64,000 nucleotides of DNA from Paraeggerthella hominis (GTDB lineage: Bacteria; Actinomycetota; Coriobacteriia; Coriobacteriales; Eggerthellaceae): positions 1 to 64,000 of the forward strand of contig NZ_JAJNOQ010000002.1 in NCBI RefSeq assembly GCF_021044775.1, in the 5' to 3' direction. The notes beneath the pieces are model-generated. The model was not told where the DNA came from. It did not search any database and was given only the letters and a program-made list of their open reading frames with translations. A program made the position numbers and the translations under genes. Positions 53,092 through 60,686 of this stretch are shown piece by piece (position 1 is the first letter of the stretch; each line of letters starts with the position of its first letter).

Positions 53092-53167
53092 TGGTGCCCC
53101 CGGCGCGATTCGAACGCGCGGCACCCGCTTTAGGAGAGCGGTGCTCTGTCCCCTGAGCTACGGAGGC
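53092..53167 (-). tRNA. tRNA-Arg (anticodon CCT)
   Basis: A 76-base cloverleaf with encoded CCA. Acceptor GCCTCCG pairs with CGGGGGC (one G-T pair); TAGCTCAG marks the D arm; the anticodon stem CCGCT/AGCGG holds the loop CTCCTAA, anticodon CCT (reads AGG); the T arm has GTTCGAATC. It lies 18 bases after the phosphatase gene on the same strand. Confidence 0.95.
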
Positions 53168-53185
53168 GCGGTGGCTATTGTAACA

Positions 53186-53833
53186 TTAAACGAAGTTGAG
53201 CAAGTCTCGCGCATCCTCGATCACGATATCCGCGCCCGCTTCTTGAAGATGCGCCGCATCATGATACCCCCATGCAACGCCCATGGCGAACGTGCCGGCA
53301 TTGCGCGACACCTTGATGTCACCCGGGGAATCCCCCACGTAGATAGTGCGGTCGGGCGTCGAGCCCAGTTCGGAAATGGTTCGGAGCAGGCCCGTGGGAT
53401 CGGGCTTGCGAGGGATCTGGTCGCACTCTCCGTACATCACCTTGAACAGATCGGGCATGTGCTGATCGATCACGTCATGGACGCCTTGATCGAACTTGTT
53501 CGACAAAACGCCCAGACGAACACCGCGATGCTTGAGCTCGGCCAGGGTTTCGATCATGTGCGGATACGGGCTGGTAAGCTTGTTGCCAATCTGAGGGTAC
53601 AAATCCTTCCAACGCTGCATGACGGCCTCGGCTTGCTCGGGCGACGTGCTGGCGGGAACAGCTTGGTACATAAGCGCACGTGCCCCATTACCAACAAAGC
53701 TATGGATCTCGTCGGTCGTACGCGGGGGAAAGCCGAATTCCCCGAGTGCGGCGTTCGTTAAAACCACCAAATCAGGGAGCGTGTCGAGCAGGGTGCCGTC
53801 CAAGTCGAACACCAGCGTGTCGAAGCGAGCCAT
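53186..53833 (-). CDS. HAD-family phosphatase (phosphoglycolate phosphatase-like)
   Basis: A 215-residue HAD hydrolase. Motif I FDLDGTLLDT, motif II LGVLSNK, motif III lysine in RKPDP and motif IV VGDSPGDIKVS are present, with an alpha-helical cap after motif I. This is the Gph/PgmB/Gph-like group; 2-phosphoglycolate is the commonest substrate but others are possible. AGGAGG precedes the ATG. It lies between two tRNA genes on the same strand. Confidence 0.9.
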   Translation of the reverse strand: MARFDTLVFDLDGTLLDTLPDLVVLTNAALGEFGFPPRTTDEIHSFVGNGARALMYQAVPASTSPEQAEAVMQRWKDLYPQIGNKLTSPYPHMIETLAELKHRGVRLGVLSNKFDQGVHDVIDQHMPDLFKVMYGECDQIPRKPDPTGLLRTISELGSTPDRTIYVGDSPGDIKVSRNAGTFAMGVAWGYHDAAHLQEAGADIVIEDARDLLNFV

Positions 53834-53852
53834 GGCAACCTCCTATCATAAG

Positions 53853-53877
53853 AAAAAATCCAAGCCGAGGCTTGGAT
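53853..53877 (-). terminator. Terminator of tRNA-Gly
   Basis: On the minus strand ATCCAAGCC-TC-GGCTTGGAT followed by a run of six T, 10 bases after the tRNA. Confidence 0.85.
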
Positions 53878-53887
53878 CGTAAGTCTA

Positions 53888-53962
53888 TGGAGCGGGTGAC
53901 GGGACTCGAACCCGCGAATGAAAGCTTGGGAAGCTTTTGCCTTACCACTTGGCCACACCCGC
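53888..53962 (-). tRNA. tRNA-Gly (anticodon CCC)
   Basis: A 75-base cloverleaf with encoded CCA. Acceptor GCGGGTG pairs with CACCCGC; the D arm has GGCCAAGTGGTAAGGC; the anticodon stem AAAGC/GCTTT holds loop TTCCCAA with anticodon CCC; the T arm has GGTTCGAGTCC. A TATAAT element lies at 53978-53973 just upstream. Confidence 0.95.
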
Positions 53963-53972
53963 AATGTAGGGA

Positions 53973-53978
53973 ATTATA
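53973..53978 (-). promoter_or_regulatory. -10 element of tRNA-Gly
   Basis: A consensus TATAAT on the minus strand, 11 bases before the 5' end of the tRNA, in an AT-rich stretch. No clear -35. Confidence 0.55.
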
Positions 53979-54165
53979 ACCTTATATTCCCCATTCGTCT
54001 GAAAATATCAGAGAATATTCCATCGATAGGCCACATGACGCCTGTCGCAAGGCGCGCGCCTGGCTTCAACCCAGGTCGCGCGGGTTCTACAAGACGGCTG
54101 CGCGCGGCGTGCAGGGCGGACGTCGACAGTCTGCGCCGTCGCGCAGCGCCGACTTGCCACGCCTT

Positions 54166-54311
54166 CCTGCCAAAACGAGCGAGTTTTGCGGCGATTTTCC
54201 GCCCCTGAGGGAACAGCTTCTGGGATGCGTTTTACATCGCCCCAGGTCACGCAGCAGCCAGTAGCCTTTATCCTGGTTTGAGGACCAGCAAAACTCGTTC
54301 GTTTTGACAGG
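54166..54311. repeat. Repeat B, copy 1 (146 bp, inverted-repeat ends)
   Basis: Same length as copy 2 (55548-55693) and differs from it at 18 of 146 positions by hand count, with no gap. The ends are 24-bp inverted repeats (CCTGCCAAAACGAGCGAG.. and its near-complement; two mismatches). Each arm is itself a small palindrome (CAAAAC-N6-GTTTTG). No coding. Confidence 0.88.
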
Positions 54312-54480
54312 ATGAGCGGAACCGATGCATATCGGAGGCTCAGAAAGCTCGCCCGGCGCTCGCAAGGCGCACGCCCGGCGCGCACTCGGCGCACGGCAAG
54401 GCGCGCACGCCCGACTCCTCCTCAAAACCCCCGGTTGCCGCTCACTTCATCCTAACTCGAGGACCGCCCTTGAAAACACA

Positions 54481-54628
54481 GGCGCGAATCGGGGCCTATG
54501 GCAAAAAATCGGGCGCCGAAAGCAGGACGCGAAACAGCGCGTTGGCGAAATGCCTGGTCGCGCGTTCGAAGGCAGCCATTATGTGGCTTCGCATACGGCG
54601 CAAATTGCCATAGGCACCGATTCGCGCC
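54481..54628. repeat. Element C (148 bp, inverted-repeat ends)
   Basis: The arms at 54481-54504 and 54605-54628 are near-perfect inverted repeats (GGCGCGAATCGG and GCCTATGGCAA with one mismatch in the first 23 bases). The length and design match families A and B, but the sequence is different and no second copy is in the window. Confidence 0.75.
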
Positions 54629-54827
54629 CAAAGCATTGGAACCGCGACCCTCGTGCATGGATGTTCGCACACGATAAGCTACTTGCAATATTCTTTTGTT
54701 AGCCTAGTATAACTTACAAAAGACGCACCCGCCCGTCCCTAAAATTATTCCCTAGGCAAAGCAACCCGCAACACTGCAACACCCCCCCCCAAGAATCAAA
54801 AAGCGCCCTGGAGAAAGAAAGCCGCCT

Positions 54828-55442
54828 ATGAAACTAAGTCACCTCATACTGAAAGTCGAGCAGCTGGATCAAGCTGTTCGAGAATACCGAAAAGAAGGGT
54901 TCGCGGTCGAGTACGGAAGAACGAAAAGCCCGATCAATGCCCTCATCTACTTTTCCACAGGACCTTATATCGAGCTGCTGGATGGCTCAAGGATGCCCGA
55001 CGCCGCAAAAGTCCTCATGCGGCTTCTGGGCAAAGGCGCCCTTGTCGATCGGTTCGAACGCCTTGACTCTTGCGCCCCGGGGTATCGCGAACTCGCCTTG
55101 GAAAGCTACGGGAGCAACCTTGCCGAAGAAAGGGCGGTTCTGCGGAAACACGGAATCAGAAGCTGCGAAGCTCCCGCCCATCGAGTGAACGCACATGGCA
55201 GAGACCTGCGATTCCGAATCGCATCTCCAACAGCCCTCGACGTCCCTTTCCTCATGACTTACTTCTCTACCGATCCAAAGCCCAAGAACTTCGTCCACCC
55301 AAACGGTATCGAGCAAATCAACCGGGTCGTCTACGGCACAAACCCCGTTCGATTCCCGTTGATACGGGAATTGTGCGACGACGAGCGCCTTGAGCTTGCA
55401 TCAGGCGGCAACATCGAGGTCAGCTTCAAGAAACGCGCCTGA
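54828..55442 (+). CDS. VOC/glyoxalase-like domain protein
   Basis: A 204-residue protein with a vicinal-oxygen-chelate look: MKLSHLILKVEQLDQAVREYR at the start, IYFSTGPYIELLDG in the first module, and a second module from about residue 115 (FLMTYFSTDPKPKNFVHPNG). The metal-ligand positions (H5, E49, H157 or nearby) are partly kept. It could be an isomerase, dioxygenase or resistance protein; no substrate is suggested. The ribosome site is GGAGAAAGAAAG. It lies between the two copies of repeat B. Confidence 0.78.
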   Translation: MKLSHLILKVEQLDQAVREYRKEGFAVEYGRTKSPINALIYFSTGPYIELLDGSRMPDAAKVLMRLLGKGALVDRFERLDSCAPGYRELALESYGSNLAEERAVLRKHGIRSCEAPAHRVNAHGRDLRFRIASPTALDVPFLMTYFSTDPKPKNFVHPNGIEQINRVVYGTNPVRFPLIRELCDDERLELASGGNIEVSFKKRA

Positions 55443-55745
55443 ACCAGCAAGCAGGAGTCGGTCCCACAGCTATTCGGCACGCGACGCCCCGCCCCTCCGA
55501 CGGTCGGCGGCGCAATGCCCGCCCTTCCGCGCGGATCGTCGCGCCATCCTGTCAAAACGAACGAGTTTTGCGGCGATTTCCCGTCTTTGGGAGAACCATT
55601 CCTCGAACGCGTTTTACATCGCCCCAGGTCACGCAGCCGCCAGTAGCTTTTATCCTGGTTCGAGGACCAGCAAAACTCGTTCGTTTTGACAGGATCGTCT
55701 CATCCTTGCCATGCGCCTCAACCCGAAAGCCAAGCGCACGCGCCA
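55443..55745. other. Intergenic region with repeat B copy 2
   Basis: Apart from the repeat there is only a GC-rich stretch after the VOC-like gene and a short link to the next gene. No promoter or gene is seen. Confidence 0.6.
55548..55693. repeat. Repeat B, copy 2 (146 bp, inverted-repeat ends)
   Basis: The 24-bp ends (CCTGTCAAAACGAACGAG..) are a perfect inverted repeat, extended by AT on both outer sides. The right half (55610-55693) is nearly identical to copy 1, the left-middle is more diverged. No coding. Confidence 0.9.
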
Positions 55746-56168
55746 TCACGAGACTTCTTCGCCATCCGCTTGGCCGAGCACCGTGTCAAGCAACTCGAAA
55801 AACCGATGAGCTTCGTCGGCAGTATCAAAACGCAGCGCTTCGGCGTACAGAACGTGCGCAACCGCCGTCAACGCCGCCGGAGTGTACTCCTCATGAGCAA
55901 CCGACCCCATAAGCACGCGCGCCCGGCCCCTCCACGGCTCCACCCCTAAACTTCCAATGGAAGGGCATTCCGTCTTCTGAGCCAAAAGCGTCAGCAGATC
56001 CTGAGCAGATCCAGCCGCCCGAGAGCGCGCATGTAACTCCACGCCAACCGCATGCGAAAGCTCTTCCAAATCGCAAACGACACCCTTCCCCACCTGCTCA
56101 TCGCACGGCAAAGCCTTCGGCTTGCTCGCACTGCACGACCTTCGTCTAAAGATATCGAACATGCGCAT
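55746..56168 (-). CDS. Hypothetical protein
   Basis: A 140-residue soluble protein that I do not recognise. It starts with a basic MRMFDIFRRR segment and continues with mixed helix-strand sequence (GVELHARSRAAGSAQDLLTLL, RVLMGSVAHEEYTPAALTAVAHVL). AAAGGAG lies 5 bases before ATG 56168, so translation is likely. It stands alone on the minus strand. Confidence 0.6.
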   Translation of the reverse strand: MRMFDIFRRRSCSASKPKALPCDEQVGKGVVCDLEELSHAVGVELHARSRAAGSAQDLLTLLAQKTECPSIGSLGVEPWRGRARVLMGSVAHEEYTPAALTAVAHVLYAEALRFDTADEAHRFFELLDTVLGQADGEEVS

Positions 56169-56594
56169 CGAAGCTCCTTTGCCGCCCCTTCGCAACCTTC
56201 ACCCGTCGGAGGAAGGCTCGTGCGCCGCGAAATCCAAGTTCCAGCGCGTGTGAAATGATACCGCCCGAAACGCCCAGCTGAACCATGCATGGACAAACGA
56301 TCAATATGCCCAACCATGTGCCCATCAAGGCTTCAGGGCGCGCGGTGAACGAGGCGTGCGAACGGGTGCTTCGCACGAACTCGCGCAATTCGAAACGCGG
56401 CGCATAATCGAGCGGAATACCCAGCTTGAGGCACGTCAAAAGTCAAGCAACTAGTTTGCATACTAATTTATCAGTTCAATTAATGATTCGATTCGGTATG
56501 TAAACCTTTGGAGCCCTGCGAAACGGTTTCGATAGAAAAATAGTAACATTTTTATCATATCCGTTACGACGCCTTGGAGAGGGTGTATCGATCC
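56169..56594. other. Intergenic region with operator candidate
   Basis: No gene is seen in the GC-rich part (56169-56440). The last 150 bases are AT-rich and should hold the promoter of the tandem-MarR gene. GTTTGCATAC (56454-56463) and GTATGTAAAC (56496-56505) form an inverted repeat with one mismatch, spaced 32 bases apart, and are candidate regulator sites. Confidence 0.5.
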
Positions 56595-57476
56595 ATGACG
56601 CTGTGCCTACGACTGAACAACTGGGTCATTGCCACTACCGCCGCGCACAAAGCGCTCGCCAAGACCATTGGACTTGCAGGCGGCATATCAGTAAACCAGT
56701 ACCGAATCCTTGCGCGGCTGCAGGCATTCGAGCGATTCGACCAAATGCGAAGCCTTGCCAAAACGCTCAGCCTGCATCCATCGACCGTTACCATGACCAT
56801 CAAAGAGCTTGAAGCGATGAACCTGGTCAAAACCCAGTGGGATAAAGACGACCGACGCAACACCGTTGTCCTGTGCACCGAACGCTCCGTCCAGCTCATC
56901 AAAGACATCGACCGAGAAATTGTGGACCAGGTCAGACAGATTTGGGAGCTTTACACCACCGACGAACTTCTGCTGACATACTACGATTCCTTGAAAACAG
57001 CCGCGAACAACCGCGTGATCAGCAAATACGGGCTAACCCTTGACAACGTGGAACGCTCGTACGCCGAATGCGTGTTCGTCAATCACGCAACAGAATGCCG
57101 CGCCCTGAAAAAGAACGGGGTGTCCCTGAACAGCTTCAAGATCCTCGCCTGCCTTACCGACGCGCCCATCGGGCTGTCCCCTATCGTGATTGCAGGCAAG
57201 GTGTTCCTACGACCGCCCGAGGTTTCGGAAGCGTTGAAGAAACTCGAGAAGCAGGGATACGTTGAGCGGCAGCGGTCAGCCTCGGACCAGCGCTACACGT
57301 ACGCGCGCATCACCGAGCAGGCGCTTTACGACCTTGACACCTTCATCGTCCCCGATTTGCTTGGAGCTCTCATCGCCATCATTCCCGAAGAGAGTCGAAG
57401 CAAGGCCCACCAATACTTCGACATAGCCGAAAAGATCGTCGCAGCCATGCACAAAACGAAGGAGCCGCCGTTCTAG
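56595..57476 (+). CDS. Tandem MarR-type transcriptional regulator
   Basis: A 293-residue protein made of two MarR-like winged-helix units: the first (about 1-140) has SVNQYRILARLQAF, RSLAKTLSLHPSTVTMTIKEL and the wing WDKDDRRNTVVL; the second (about 150-290) has SLNSFKILACLTDAP, PPEVSEALKKLEKQGYVER and SASDQRYTYARI. MarR proteins are normally single-domain dimers of 140-160 residues, so this is a fused dimer. I chose ATG 56595, 9 bases after GGAGAGGGTG. It is convergent with the DUF2871 gene. Confidence 0.85.
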   Translation: MTLCLRLNNWVIATTAAHKALAKTIGLAGGISVNQYRILARLQAFERFDQMRSLAKTLSLHPSTVTMTIKELEAMNLVKTQWDKDDRRNTVVLCTERSVQLIKDIDREIVDQVRQIWELYTTDELLLTYYDSLKTAANNRVISKYGLTLDNVERSYAECVFVNHATECRALKKNGVSLNSFKILACLTDAPIGLSPIVIAGKVFLRPPEVSEALKKLEKQGYVERQRSASDQRYTYARITEQALYDLDTFIVPDLLGALIAIIPEESRSKAHQYFDIAEKIVAAMHKTKEPPF

Positions 57477-57507
57477 ACCTGCGGCTCCCGTAGCACGTCA
57501 ATAAGAA

Positions 57508-57544
57508 GGCGCGATGCGACGGCCGGCAACCGTCGCATCGCGCC
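57508..57544. terminator. Bidirectional terminator
   Basis: A perfect 15-bp stem (GGCGCGATGCGACGG and complement) with a 7-base loop, placed between convergent genes. Confidence 0.8.
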
Positions 57545-57553
57545 GCAAAAGCC

Positions 57554-57967
57554 CTACGCTGCGCTTTTGCGCACCTTCAGCAAGATTGCAACAATGCCAA
57601 CAGCAAGCAGGATATGGCCGATGCCGGCGATTCCCGCCAACGCCGCATCGGGCGCGCTTGCCAGCGTTACGCCAAGCACCTGCGTGATCCCCCGAATCAA
57701 AAAGCCCAAGCACGCAATGTTCAGGCCAATGTTGTACACAACAACAAAGGGCATGGTTTTGCCCTGGGCCGAAAACGAGAACGACTTCTCAAGCAGCGCG
57801 AGCAGCAGGAAGAAGACCATGCCCAGCACGAAATAGTGGGTATGGATAAACGAAAGGCTCGTAAACCCGTCAAATCCCAAAATCTTGGTGAATTCCCGAT
57901 AGAACACGCCCATCGCCAACGCGATCGCCGCATAAACCAACGCAAAAGTAGTGTATTTCTTGACCAT
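57554..57967 (-). CDS. DUF2871 family membrane protein
   Basis: A 137-residue protein with four membrane segments. The opening (TTFALVYAAIALAMGVFYREFTK) and the HTHYFVLGMVFFLLLALLEK segment with its paired histidine fit DUF2871. The function of this family is unknown; the histidines hint at heme or metal binding, but that is a guess. AAAGAGG precedes the ATG. A palindromic operator lies at its transcription start. Confidence 0.85.
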   Translation of the reverse strand: MVKKYTTFALVYAAIALAMGVFYREFTKILGFDGFTSLSFIHTHYFVLGMVFFLLLALLEKSFSFSAQGKTMPFVVVYNIGLNIACLGFLIRGITQVLGVTLASAPDAALAGIAGIGHILLAVGIVAILLKVRKSAA

Positions 57968-58077
57968 GCTCGCCTCTTTCCGATTCCAACAAAGCGTTGC
58001 GTCGCTCGTCTTTCGACTGCGATCTTCCCAAAGCCCCGACGAAGCCGTTTGCAGCCTCGCGCAGAGCCCCCTCTTAC

Positions 58078-58108
58078 ATGAACATCGTTCATATTAAATG
58101 ATATTATA
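58078..58108 (-). promoter_or_regulatory. Promoter and operator of the DUF2871 gene
   Basis: On the minus strand TATAAT (58108-58103) is followed by the palindrome ATGAAC-GAT-GTTCAT (58092-58078) that starts about 11 bases downstream of the -10, at or just after the transcription start. Such a site would block transcription when a dimeric repressor binds. The -35 is weak. Confidence 0.55.
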
Positions 58109-58192
58109 GAGGTAGCACAAGCGCAAGAAAAGAACCGTAACGCTCACATATCAAGCAAATACACTGGTCAAACGCATCTTGCACAAGAACGC

Positions 58193-59506
58193 CTACTGAT
58201 ACTCGCGACGAGCTCCGCCTTTGAGCACCAGCTTCACACACGTCCCCGCCCCCAACTCGCTTTCCACGTCCATGTGCGTGCCGGGGCCAAAGTAGCCGCA
58301 AATGCGATCGTGCACGTTCTTCACGGCAATCCCCAGGCCCGTCGACGATTCAGGATGCAGAATGTTTTGACGAGACTCCTCCGTCATGCCAACGCCGTCG
58401 TCCATCACGCGCACGATCACGTCCTGGCCTATCACCTCGCCCGTAATGGTTATCGTCAGCTTGCCCTCCGACGGCATGGCGTGGCGAACCGCGTTTTCCA
58501 CCAGCGGCTGCATCAAAAACGGGGGGACCATCATGTCGTCGATGCGCGAGTCGATCTCCTCCACCATGGCAACGCGATCAGCCCCGAAGCGCGCCACCTC
58601 GAACGTGAAGTACCGCCGCGTCTGCTCCATTTCGCGACCGAACATGATCAGGTCGGCAGAATCCTCCAGCGTGCGCCGGTAGAACACGGCGAACTCGCGC
58701 AGCAGCTTGCGCGCGGTTTCCGGATCCGTACGGATCAGAGAAGCAATGGTATTGATGGTGTTGAACAAGAAGTGGGGATTGATCTGGCTTTGCAGCATTT
58801 TCAACTCCATGCTGGTAGCCAGGTTCGTCTGCTCTTCAAGCGCAGCGGCGGCCATCTGCGTAGACAAAAGCTGCCCGAAGCCCTCCGCGATAGACTTCTG
58901 CGTTTCGCTGATATGGCTGGCGCGACGATAGTAGAACTTGAGCGTGCCCTCCACGTTGCGGCCCACCGTGAGCGGCACGATGATGGCAGCCTTGATGGTT
59001 GAGCTGTCGTGCGGAAAACCGATGTCCTCGGGCGTGAACAAAACGCGCATTTCGCCGTCGGCGATCGTAGCATGCGTGGCGTGCGTGCGGATGATGCTGC
59101 CCGACGGATTCTCGGACTCTTCGTACCCCGAATACGCCAAAATCCTGTCTTTGTCGGTAATGGCCACGGCAATAGCGGCCGTCGAAGGAAGAAGCAGTCC
59201 GCATATTTTTTCTGCCGCCGTGCGGTCAAGGCCCTCGTTCATGCAGGCCAGCGTACGGCTTGCCAGCTTGAGCATGGCGTCAGATTGCCGGGCGCGCACC
59301 GAATCAGGGTCCATGAGCAGCCTGATGACCACCACGATGGACAGCGTAAATACGATGCCCGCGCAAAAGAGCGCGATGATGTTGTTGTTCGGCGCGATCA
59401 GGTTCCAAATAAGCACCAGGCCCGAAAGGACCGTGATCGTGAACATGAACATCTCAAGGGTGAAGAAACGGGGCAACGACGCCCGCTCTTGCGACTCTTT
59501 CCTCAT
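58193..59506 (-). CDS. LytS/YehU-type sensor histidine kinase (orphan)
   Basis: A 437-residue kinase with two N-terminal membrane segments (about 13-33 and 40-62), a GAF-like sensor domain (about 85-215), a His_kinase domain with QSQINPHFLFNTINTIASLI (phospho-His), and an HATPase with LVENAVRHAM, DDGVGM and STGLGIAVKNVHDRI. These kinases normally pair with a LytTR-type response regulator, but none lies on either side, so the partner is elsewhere. GGGAGG precedes ATG 59506. Confidence 0.9.
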   Translation of the reverse strand: MRKESQERASLPRFFTLEMFMFTITVLSGLVLIWNLIAPNNNIIALFCAGIVFTLSIVVVIRLLMDPDSVRARQSDAMLKLASRTLACMNEGLDRTAAEKICGLLLPSTAAIAVAITDKDRILAYSGYEESENPSGSIIRTHATHATIADGEMRVLFTPEDIGFPHDSSTIKAAIIVPLTVGRNVEGTLKFYYRRASHISETQKSIAEGFGQLLSTQMAAAALEEQTNLATSMELKMLQSQINPHFLFNTINTIASLIRTDPETARKLLREFAVFYRRTLEDSADLIMFGREMEQTRRYFTFEVARFGADRVAMVEEIDSRIDDMMVPPFLMQPLVENAVRHAMPSEGKLTITITGEVIGQDVIVRVMDDGVGMTEESRQNILHPESSTGLGIAVKNVHDRICGYFGPGTHMDVESELGAGTCVKLVLKGGARREYQ

Positions 59507-59590
59507 GGTGCCTCCCGCACAACGCGACATCTGCACACCGCGCTCGAAATTGCTTCTACAGACCGCGCGCGAGTGTCGTCACCGGGCGCG

Positions 59591-60499
59591 TCAGCTCAGT
59601 ATACCGAATTCGTTCAGCACCAACAGGGCAGCCGCCAGCAGAAGGAAGCATCCGAAGATGAAGCGGAGCATGCGTTCGGGCACCACGCGAACAAGACGAG
59701 CGCCTACAACAGCACCGGGAATGGACCCGATGGCTATGGCGATTCCCGCCGCATAGTTGATGTTTCCCAGCAACGCCTGCTCGATAACGCCCGGAACGGC
59801 CAAGATCATGACCGCAATGAGCGAAGTGCCGGAAGCCTGGCGCATCGAAATGCCCACCAACGACAACATCATGGGCACCATGATGAAACCGCCGCCCACG
59901 CCCACGTATCCCGATGCCACGCCCGCGACCAGGCCGATTGCCGCTCCCACTAGCAGCTGCTTGCGCGTCAGCTTGCTCGACGGCGAAGGACCGGCAGGGC
60001 CGCCGGACGCGGTCGCGGTCGTGGTCGTGGTCGTGGTCGCGAAATCGACGGATTTATCAGGCGCCGTTTCGACCCGGATGGCAGCCGCCTGCAACGATTC
60101 CGCAGCAACGGGCGACGCCTTCTTCATCTTGAACGCTTTGGACAGCATCTTGAACGCAGACCACCCGATGATGAGCGCGGCAGCCAACATGATCATCCAA
60201 GCGGGAGATATCTGGGCAAGCCACACGCCCAACGGCGACGTGATCGCGCCGCCAAGGCCCGCGGCAATGCCCAGCGACGGGATGCAGGTTTTATGCCGAA
60301 TATGGGAAACCGCGCCCGAAACGGATGTGGGAATGATGGTGAACAGGGACGTAGCCGTAGACATGACGGGGCTCATATCGAACGCCAACCGAAAAATGGG
60401 AACCATGACCGTGCCGCCGCCGATGCCGAGCAGCCCTGACAAAATGCCGATTCCCACGCCGACGAGCGCCGGCAGAACATAGAGCATGAAGATATCCAT
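59591..60499 (-). CDS. TauE/SafE family anion exporter
   Basis: A 302-residue membrane protein with the two-fold repeat of the TauE/SafE family: GILSGLLGIGGGTVMVPI in the first half and GVASGYVGVGGGFIMVP in the second, each followed by three to four membrane segments. The central loop is cytoplasmic and contains a run of seven threonines coded by a GAC-CAC-type tandem repeat, probably length-variable. The family exports sulfite, sulfoacetate or related anions. ATG 60499 is preferred, with GGAAAG upstream. Confidence 0.87.
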   Translation of the reverse strand: MDIFMLYVLPALVGVGIGILSGLLGIGGGTVMVPIFRLAFDMSPVMSTATSLFTIIPTSVSGAVSHIRHKTCIPSLGIAAGLGGAITSPLGVWLAQISPAWMIMLAAALIIGWSAFKMLSKAFKMKKASPVAAESLQAAAIRVETAPDKSVDFATTTTTTTATASGGPAGPSPSSKLTRKQLLVGAAIGLVAGVASGYVGVGGGFIMVPMMLSLVGISMRQASGTSLIAVMILAVPGVIEQALLGNINYAAGIAIAIGSIPGAVVGARLVRVVPERMLRFIFGCFLLLAAALLVLNEFGILS

Positions 60500-60642
60500 G
60501 AACGCTGAGCTTTCCTTTCGCTTGGCGCCCAAGCACGCGCAGCGTCAAGTGTAGCCGAAGTGCAGATGCCTTTCGCCAAATACGGTACTGCTTTTTACAA
60601 AGGTAAGCGTTTGGTTTCCGTTTCCGGCCCCGAACGCAAGGC

Positions 60643-60661
60643 GGCCGGCGTTTCGCCGGCC
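60643..60661 (-). terminator. Terminator of the glycosyltransferase gene
   Basis: GGCCGGCG-AAA-CGCCGGCC, an 8-bp perfect stem 26 bases after the stop codon on the minus strand. No T-run. Confidence 0.55.
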
Positions 60662-60686
60662 AACCAGGTGATGCTCATCAAGCGCG

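Larger units (their letters stand above)
53979..54827. other. Repeat-rich non-coding region
   Basis: About 850 bases without a credible gene. It contains repeat B copy 1, element C, several GC palindromes (for example GGCGCGCGCC near 54053), GC-rich degenerate repeats at 54345-54420, and an AT-rich promoter-like stretch just before the VOC-like gene. A run of C (54781-54790) precedes that gene. Confidence 0.7.
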
